NCBI GenBank assembly: GCA_963971405.1
Contig: OZ020489.1
Coordinates: 2,046,001 to 2,110,000 of the forward strand
Length of the DNA stretch: 64,000 nucleotides
From: Psococerastis gibbosa
Taxonomy: Eukaryota > Arthropoda > Insecta > Psocodea > Psocidae
Direction: 5' to 3'
Shown here: positions 57,952-64,000 of the stretch, one piece after another
Position numbering within the stretch: position 1 is the stretch's first letter
Layout: each line of letters begins with the position of its first letter
The notes under the pieces: generated by a model
Told to the model about the DNA's origin: nothing
The model's input: only the letters and a program-made list of their open reading frames with translations
The model's database searches: none
Position numbers and translations under genes: made by a program

Positions 57952-58665
57952 CCCTTTACCAGTGGCGGCTCGTCCATAAGGGCACTGGGGCTACAGCCCT
58001 CCCATAATTTTACAGGCAAACAAAGCAATTTCCTTTTAATAATAATAATAATAAAATAATAATATACTATTCTGAAGAAAAATGCAACTGCTACAATTCG
58101 GCTATGCTATGTGCGTGCTCTGGGCAACTTGGGGCAATTTTCAATTTAGCCCCGGGTCGCCATGGCAACCGAGTCAGGCAAAAGTTAAGAAGATCGTTCG
58201 CACCATTGAAAAGGTGTACACAACTTTTCTCTTATGGACCTTGCAATGCAATTCATGCCATATGCATTTATACATGGGCAGCGGGGCAGCGCCCCAAAAA
58301 TGACTTTAAATGTTTCGTATTAATAATATCGTTGAATATTGGTATTTTTTTAAAATCATAATTATAAGAGTTATTTTTGAGAAGAATTTCACTATTTTGT
58401 CATGACTGATGATTATTATAAAATTTTTCAAAGAAGAATTTTTGACTAGGGAAGTCAGGTTCTGCCCAACGGGCAGGCAGGGTAATGTAAACAATTTAAA
58501 ACAAATATTACAAAAATGTAAACAGCTAGTGATAGACTTGTTTGCCACATCGAAATGCCGAAGAATCTATTTGATATTCAAGTAGTGGTAAGTTATATGC
58601 TATTACTTTATAGCAATTCGTTGCCCCACCATTTTGATACACCACGAGCCGCCACTGCCCTTTAC
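57952..58665. repeat. 8-bp target duplication around the 58-kb hAT
   Basis: CCCTTTAC at 57952-57959 and 58658-58665, identical. Confidence 0.9.
57960..58657. mobile_element. Non-autonomous hAT element, 698 bp
   Basis: Starts CAGTGGCGGCTCGT and ends with its complement, directly bordered by the 8-bp duplication CCCTTTAC. Interior has AAT repeats (about 58038-58066) and no transposase-like frame; open frames of 70-85 codons are unrecognisable. It interrupts the 3' flank of the BEL element and is therefore younger. Confidence 0.9.
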
Positions 58666-58850
58666 GATAACACGGTTAAATGAATGACAAATCTAAATAC
58701 TAATTTATCTAATACTAATTTAAACTAAGACTTAGGGTTATGATTACTTATTACTAACAACACATTTAAGAAATGATCTATCGTACATACATTACATTAA
58801 GTATGATCTCCTCTATACGTGCCATAGGGTAAAGTTCTTAAATATTAAAA

Positions 58851-61800
58851 TTATTTGCCTTTTCTTATCTTAGCTTGCAATTGGGCCAGAGGAATGTCGT
58901 CTTCATTATCTGAAGTATTTTCAATTGTTGATTGCTCTTGAGGGAGCTGACAAATTTTGGAAAGAGACCTTTCATAAGTTGAGAATTGGGTTTTTATGGT
59001 CGCTGCTCTTGGCAGACCATCCTTTCCAATATGAACATGGGTAATTCTGCCCATTTTCCATTTAATGGGACTAATATTGTCCTCCTTCAGTAGGACTAGT
59101 GTACCCACCTTTATTGGCTTCCTGGGACGTTGCCATTTTGCCCGTCCTTGAAGGGTGGTGAGGTATTCCTCCGACCACCTCTTCCAAAGGCACTGGACCA
59201 TTTGCTGGATTAGCAAAAAACGCTGTCCTGGCAATAACTTCGTGTCCAATATTAGTTCTTCCGGTGGGGCAGTTAAGGGGCCAAATGTGAGAAACATTGC
59301 CGGGGTTAGTGGATTGTTCTCATCGACACCTTGATTATAGCATAGGGGTCGGTCGTTCAATATAGCTTCGACTCTGCATAATACAGTCGTCATTTCCTCG
59401 AACGTCAAGGGCTGACCTCGAGTTAAGGCTAACAAGTGGAATTTCATGCTGCGAACAGCTGCCTCATGAAGCCCACCCCAATTTGGAGAGAGGGGGGCTT
59501 GAAAATGCCATTCGCACTGTTTTCCGGCTACAGCGGCTTGAATTTTGTTATCTTCCTTTAAGGCTTTTAGATATTTATCTGCAGAGCAGAACTGGGAGCC
59601 TTGATCGGAGTATAACTCAGCTGGTGTAGACCGTCGGGAACAAAACCTAGTAAATGCTGCTAAAAACGAGTCTGTGCTAAGGCTAGAGGTGAGTTCGATA
59701 TGCACCGCCTTAGTTTGCATACACACAAATATACATGCGTAACCCTTAAAGTGTTTGCATCCTCTACTTAAATGAGTTTTAAGCATGAGTGGACCTGCAA
59801 AGTCTAGTGCGCAGCTTTGAAAACAGCGTAAAGCTGGCGTAACTCTGGCGGAGGGAAGGGACGCCATTAATTGGGTTGACATTTTTGCCCTTAGTCTTAG
59901 ACATGTGGGACATGTTCGTACGATTTTTCGTACTAAGTTACGTAATCTTGCTACATGATAGCTTTGTGAAACCATAGTGGATAATAACTTAATACCGGGA
60001 TGTGCATTTTTTACATGCAGCTCATGTATTAAATTTATTGTCAAGGGGTGTTTTCCCGGCAAAATTATGGGGTGTTTTACGTCAAAGTCAGCTTGTGATG
60101 CTGATATGCGCCCTCCGATACGCATAAGGCCATTTCCGTCTATGTACGGTAGGTACTTGTATAGTGAGGAGGACTTTTTTACAAATCTTTTGGCCCTTAG
60201 AGCCTCAAGTTCATCCGGAAAACATTGTTCTTGGAGGCGGCGAAATAGCACCTCTTTAGCCGCCCTAAATTCCTCTGGGGCAACAAAGGGGGTTTTGTAA
60301 GAATGACCCTTATTGTTAGTTGCCAGGAACCTCAGAACATAGGCGAGGACTCTTACAGTTTTCTCATAACTTGAAAACCGACATAAAAATGACCAGTCTT
60401 CTGAAATTGCATTTACTAAGTGAACAATGGGGCGTTCCTCAGGAGCCTTAAGGCCCAATAAGAGGCGCTTATCAGTGGTCGGCCATGTTGTTTTGAGCCA
60501 TGACGGCCCGTTAAACCAATCAGAATTATTAAAAAACTCTTCAAAATTTATTTTTCTGGTAGCAAGATCTGCTATATTGTACTCACTTTTTATATGATGC
60601 CATTGATCGGGAGGCAATATCTTTTGAATTGCGGCAACTCTATGGCTCACAAACGTCTTCCAACGGGAAGGGTGAGCCTGCAACCAGGCTAACACAATAC
60701 TGCTGTCTGTAAAGGCCACTGTATTATAGCTAATGTTCAACGTCGCTTTGCAAGTTTGCATTAAATTAGCGAGCAGTTGGGCTCCCAGTAGCTCTAAACG
60801 GGCCAATGTAACGGGATTGCTACTGGGAGCAACTTTGGTTTTTGCGGTCAAAAGCGCTGAGTGCTTGGATCCGTCAGTCAAGGTTTGTAGGACATATATG
60901 GCCCCACAGTACATGGTTTCCGAACTGTCTGAAAACCCGCAAAGAGTAGTTTTTATGGCATTGGGGCAGAAAGCGCGCCTAGGGAGGGACAAATTACTCA
61001 ATAGTTTGGTGCCTTCAAGGTAGCCCAACCATTCTTGCTGTAATTTTACTGGCAATTTCGCATCCCACTTATAGTCCTCCCGCCACAGCCTTTGAATGAA
61101 AAGCTTAGCTTGAACTGTAGCTGGGGAAACTAGGCCTAAAGGGTCGAAAACTTGGCCGGCTTGGCTCAAAATTATTCTCTTTGTTATATGTTTATCCATA
61201 GCTTTATAGTTTGGTACTGACAAGGATAAAGTATCCCTGCTGGGGTCCCATTTCACGCCCAGTGCCTTATTTTCTGGGTCCCCTAGGACCACCTCATGAC
61301 CTCGCTCATTAAGTGTCTCGTCAGAACTGCACCATTTATGCATAGTAAAAGAGGCCGTTTTCAGGTAACATTCTAGTTTTCCCTTAAGGACTTTAGCTTC
61401 TTCTAGGCTATTTGCACCCCCAATAAAATCATCTATGTACATTGCGCGTTTTAACGCTTCTGACACGTCTTTATCGGGTGCATTTTCAGCTAGGTCGTAC
61501 AACACTCTACATGCTAGATAGCCTGCTGGTTTAAGGCCCCATGTAACCGTAGTCAAGTCAAACTCTTGGACTGTACCATCAGGTACAGGCCTCCACAGTA
61601 TTCTTTGTAGGTGCTGCTGAGTCTGCGTGACGCTGACACTCCTGTACATTTGCTGGAGGTCGGCTGTTAGAGCAACAGGAAACTTACGGAAGTTTATCAG
61701 TATTTGAAACAAGTCCAGTTGCTTAATTAAGCCATTGTATAATTGACTGTTGAGACTGTTACCATTAGACGTAATGCAGCTTCCATCGAACACAATGCGC

Positions 61801-63980
61801 ATCTTGTTTTTTCTATTAGGACACATAATCCCGTGATGGGGTAGGTAATGTGCGTTAGTATGGGGCTTAGCTGGCACTAAATGGCCTTTATCAAAATAAT
61901 TCTGTAACGTCTCAGAATATAAGGCATGAAAAGCTGGTTGTTTTACAAATTTACGTTCTAAGGATAGGTACCGTATTATTGCTTGTTTGTATGATCCTCC
62001 TAGGTTTGGGGGATTATTTCTACAGGGCATACTGACCGAGTACCTTCCTGAACTATCAATTTCAGTGGTTCTTATAAAGTGGGATTCACACAATTCCTCT
62101 TCAGCTGTGAGCATTTTATGGACCGGTAACTCTTCCAATTCCCAAAACCGGGACAAATTTTCATCTGGAAGAACCCGGGCTTGCTCTACTAAAGAAGCAA
62201 TAGTGTGTCTTTTAGGTAAATTAAAGGGAATGGGCCCTATTAAAACATTACCTAACTTGGTAGGTACGATGGAGGGACCATTAGCGAATTTTTTAAGACG
62301 TCCCGGTTCTAGTGCGGGTATAACGTCAGCGCCTATTAGTAAGTCGACAGGAGCTGGTATGTTAAATTGCGGGTCAGCGAGCTTCACGTTCTTTAAGTGT
62401 GGCCAATCACTACGAACCTTATAGGTCGGCGTGTTAGTGGTAATTTTCCCTATTATGAGGGCTGTCGCGTTTACTGTAAAACTGCTGTTCATGCTTAGAA
62501 TTGTGAAGTCCACTGCCCTTGTCAAAGGAGTTTCCCTTTTACCGACAACTGTAATATTTGTGTTTACAGTACGAGGTTTGGCTCCCATCTTTTGCGCCCC
62601 ATGGGCCGTTAAGAGGCAAGTTGTACTTGCTTGATCTACCAAAGCTCTTAACATGATAGGCCTTTTACCGGGCACCTGTACCTTTACAAGCGCTGTTTGT
62701 AATAAAACCAACTGGTTTTGTATTACGTTATGTATAGCGCCTGGGATGATTTCAGTCACCCCTGGGTCTCTATGTAAAAATGAGCTATGACGCTTTCGGC
62801 ATATTTTGCATGAACGGGCGCTTTCGCAAGATTTGGCCCTGTGCCCTCGTTGAACACAGTTGGTACACAAATTATGTTTTTTGACAATTATAAACCTGTC
62901 TTCGACCGACGCCTTCAGAAAGACGGGACATTGATACAGGGGATGCTCCAAGGAACATTCTGGGCACCTTTTATTTACATCAGATTGCTTCAATATTTTA
63001 CTATTAAATGCTTGGGGTTGGACCACCCGTGCTGACACGGGATCGGCCTGTTTACCAGAGCTTCCATTAATGCTAAAGTTTTGTATTTGAACAAAGTTTT
63101 GTAAAAATGCAATGCAATCTACGGTGCTTGGAATTTTGTCACCTACGAGAGATAGCTCATACGCTTGGTGAATTTCAGTGGGACATTTGTCCAAAATTAT
63201 GCAGTTCCATATGTAGGAGGCATCTGCTGGCTTAATGTTTAATAATTGCAGCGTGGCGAATGAGCTGCGGAGGAAGTCAATAAATTTTTCTACCTCCTTA
63301 TTGTTAGTAGGATTTTTATACTTTAGTATTTGTCCCACTATTGTGTAAACTGTATGCCGTTCGTTTTCGAACCGGTCTTGCAGAATTTGGAAAGCTTGGT
63401 TAAAGGAATTTCCTGTACCGGGTGTTATGAACGAAATTAAATTTTTCGCAGAATCACGCATGCTTGCTTGGAGAAAATGCAATTTGTCGTCGTCACCCAT
63501 TTGCGGAAATTTGTTAAGCAATGAATTAAAATTGGCTTTAAAGGATGGCCATGCAGCTTTAGACCCATTAAACTCGGGAAAGGTAATGCTTGGTAGGCTC
63601 ATCGGCGCAATAGCCCCATGATGATGAGAGGCTCCACCCATGGCAATGTTCCCAGTGGGAGCTGCTACAGTAGGTGGATTATTAGAACTAATTTTCTGCG
63701 ACAGTTCAGAAAGTGCATTTAAAGCACGTCTTCTTAAGTTCGTATAAAACGGGCGGTAACCAGCCATGTCCTCTGTAGGGCATAATTTCAAAACTTCTTC
63801 CCTATTTCCATTAATTTGGATTAATAAAGTTTTAACCTCTTCACTGTATGTGACAGCTTGAGTTGCCATTAAATTCGGCAGGCTCTGCTCTATGTCATCC
63901 AGGTCTTGGGTTAAGATATCTTGCCTCATAAGGGCATCCGTTAACTTCTGTTGAGCCATAGCTCTTGTATCTGGAGACAT
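58851..63980 (-). CDS. BEL/Pao Gag-Pol polyprotein, 1709 aa, intact
   Basis: Retroviral-type polyprotein for reverse transcription in virus-like particles and integration. In order: a coiled N-terminal region; a Gag-like part of DUF1759 type (about 130-300, FPEFNGSKAAWPSFKANF); zinc knuckle C372-C375-H380-C385 with a second C391/C394 pair; and an aspartic protease (about 430-590, ALVDQAST with D449). The reverse transcriptase (about 690-890) has catalytic YIDD at 848-851. RNase H (about 1010-1140) has D1017, E1063, D1092 and D1138. The integrase zinc domain (HH to C1357/C1360) is followed by a core with D1393, D1459 and E1506, and a C-terminal DUF5641-like domain (about 1596-1690). Length and order are full for the family. 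No stop or frameshift, so the copy may be young and competent, subject to its LTRs. Confidence 0.95.
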   Translation of the reverse strand: MSPDTRAMAQQKLTDALMRQDILTQDLDDIEQSLPNLMATQAVTYSEEVKTLLIQINGNREEVLKLCPTEDMAGYRPFYTNLRRRALNALSELSQKISSNNPPTVAAPTGNIAMGGASHHHGAIAPMSLPSITFPEFNGSKAAWPSFKANFNSLLNKFPQMGDDDKLHFLQASMRDSAKNLISFITPGTGNSFNQAFQILQDRFENERHTVYTIVGQILKYKNPTNNKEVEKFIDFLRSSFATLQLLNIKPADASYIWNCIILDKCPTEIHQAYELSLVGDKIPSTVDCIAFLQNFVQIQNFSINGSSGKQADPVSARVVQPQAFNSKILKQSDVNKRCPECSLEHPLYQCPVFLKASVEDRFIIVKKHNLCTNCVQRGHRAKSCESARSCKICRKRHSSFLHRDPGVTEIIPGAIHNVIQNQLVLLQTALVKVQVPGKRPIMLRALVDQASTTCLLTAHGAQKMGAKPRTVNTNITVVGKRETPLTRAVDFTILSMNSSFTVNATALIIGKITTNTPTYKVRSDWPHLKNVKLADPQFNIPAPVDLLIGADVIPALEPGRLKKFANGPSIVPTKLGNVLIGPIPFNLPKRHTIASLVEQARVLPDENLSRFWELEELPVHKMLTAEEELCESHFIRTTEIDSSGRYSVSMPCRNNPPNLGGSYKQAIIRYLSLERKFVKQPAFHALYSETLQNYFDKGHLVPAKPHTNAHYLPHHGIMCPNRKNKMRIVFDGSCITSNGNSLNSQLYNGLIKQLDLFQILINFRKFPVALTADLQQMYRSVSVTQTQQHLQRILWRPVPDGTVQEFDLTTVTWGLKPAGYLACRVLYDLAENAPDKDVSEALKRAMYIDDFIGGANSLEEAKVLKGKLECYLKTASFTMHKWCSSDETLNERGHEVVLGDPENKALGVKWDPSRDTLSLSVPNYKAMDKHITKRIILSQAGQVFDPLGLVSPATVQAKLFIQRLWREDYKWDAKLPVKLQQEWLGYLEGTKLLSNLSLPRRAFCPNAIKTTLCGFSDSSETMYCGAIYVLQTLTDGSKHSALLTAKTKVAPSSNPVTLARLELLGAQLLANLMQTCKATLNISYNTVAFTDSSIVLAWLQAHPSRWKTFVSHRVAAIQKILPPDQWHHIKSEYNIADLATRKINFEEFFNNSDWFNGPSWLKTTWPTTDKRLLLGLKAPEERPIVHLVNAISEDWSFLCRFSSYEKTVRVLAYVLRFLATNNKGHSYKTPFVAPEEFRAAKEVLFRRLQEQCFPDELEALRAKRFVKKSSSLYKYLPYIDGNGLMRIGGRISASQADFDVKHPIILPGKHPLTINLIHELHVKNAHPGIKLLSTMVSQSYHVARLRNLVRKIVRTCPTCLRLRAKMSTQLMASLPSARVTPALRCFQSCALDFAGPLMLKTHLSRGCKHFKGYACIFVCMQTKAVHIELTSSLSTDSFLAAFTRFCSRRSTPAELYSDQGSQFCSADKYLKALKEDNKIQAAVAGKQCEWHFQAPLSPNWGGLHEAAVRSMKFHLLALTRGQPLTFEEMTTVLCRVEAILNDRPLCYNQGVDENNPLTPAMFLTFGPLTAPPEELILDTKLLPGQRFLLIQQMVQCLWKRWSEEYLTTLQGRAKWQRPRKPIKVGTLVLLKEDNISPIKWKMGRITHVHIGKDGLPRAATIKTQFSTYERSLSKICQLPQEQSTIENTSDNEDDIPLAQLQAKIRKGK

Positions 63981-64000
63981 TAGTAGAATACAGTAGCCCT

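Larger units (their letters stand above)
57300..64000 (-). mobile_element. BEL/Pao LTR retrotransposon (5' LTR outside window)
   Basis: The polyprotein at 58851-63980 is preceded on the minus strand by only 20 nt of leader, so the 5' LTR and primer-binding site lie beyond 64000. About 185 nt (58666-58850) plus the sequence below 57952 would be 3' untranslated region and 3' LTR, separated by a hAT insertion. LTR ends cannot be fixed without the 5' copy; 57300 is a guess. No envelope-like frame is seen. Confidence 0.55.

Noticed and set aside
61987-62424. Plus-strand frames across 59.9-63.6 kb
   Set aside because: Antisense shadows of the BEL polyprotein.

Overview
The window looks like a repeat-dominated intergenic stretch of an animal genome, most likely an arthropod. 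The grounds are the mix of elements: a BEL/Pao retrotransposon, a Penelope-like element with hammerhead motifs, CR1-like and I/Jockey-type LINEs, a mariner remnant, several small hAT elements and tRNA- and 5S-derived SINEs. Species cannot be read from the sequence. I find no convincing host protein-coding exon, tRNA gene or rRNA gene; the only long open frames belong to retroelements.

Layout. 1-6.7 kb: unique A+T-rich DNA with a decayed repeat (2.7 kb) and an inverted Penelope terminal repeat carrying a minimal hammerhead ribozyme (4.2 kb). 6.7-9 kb: a dispersed repeat split by a 5S rRNA-derived SINE with a 14-bp target duplication, then LINE fragments, one split by a foldback element. 11.1 kb: mariner transposase N-terminus remnant. 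16.5-18.3 kb: a 1.79-kb palindrome built from two inverted copies of an ~850-bp unit that recurs singly at 46.0, 51.6 and 56.1 kb. 21-30 kb: LINE fragment, three tRNA-derived SINEs, three hAT elements (one nested in another) and a TTAA-flanked palindromic MITE. 30-34 kb: a CR1-like LINE on the minus strand, broken by a rearranged Penelope-like element that itself carries a SINE. 35-43 kb: hAT-like elements, a LINE 3' end and a 2.1-kb LINE with reverse transcriptase and RNase H and one nonsense codon. 43-48 kb: unclassified dispersed repeats, a 0.56-kb foldback and a ~288-bp tandem repeat. 57.3-64 kb: a BEL/Pao element on the minus strand with an intact 1709-codon polyprotein; its 3' flank holds a 698-bp hAT with perfect 8-bp target duplication.

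No set of genes works together as a pathway here. The relationships are those of nested insertion: retroelements supply enzymes (BEL polyprotein, LINE RT/RNase H, Penelope RT/GIY-YIG), and the short elements (SINEs, hAT MITEs, foldbacks) are presumably mobilised by enzymes encoded elsewhere. Only the BEL frame looks intact. The most unusual items are the 5S-derived SINE, the hammerhead in an inverted Penelope terminal repeat, and the large palindrome with its dispersed half-units.
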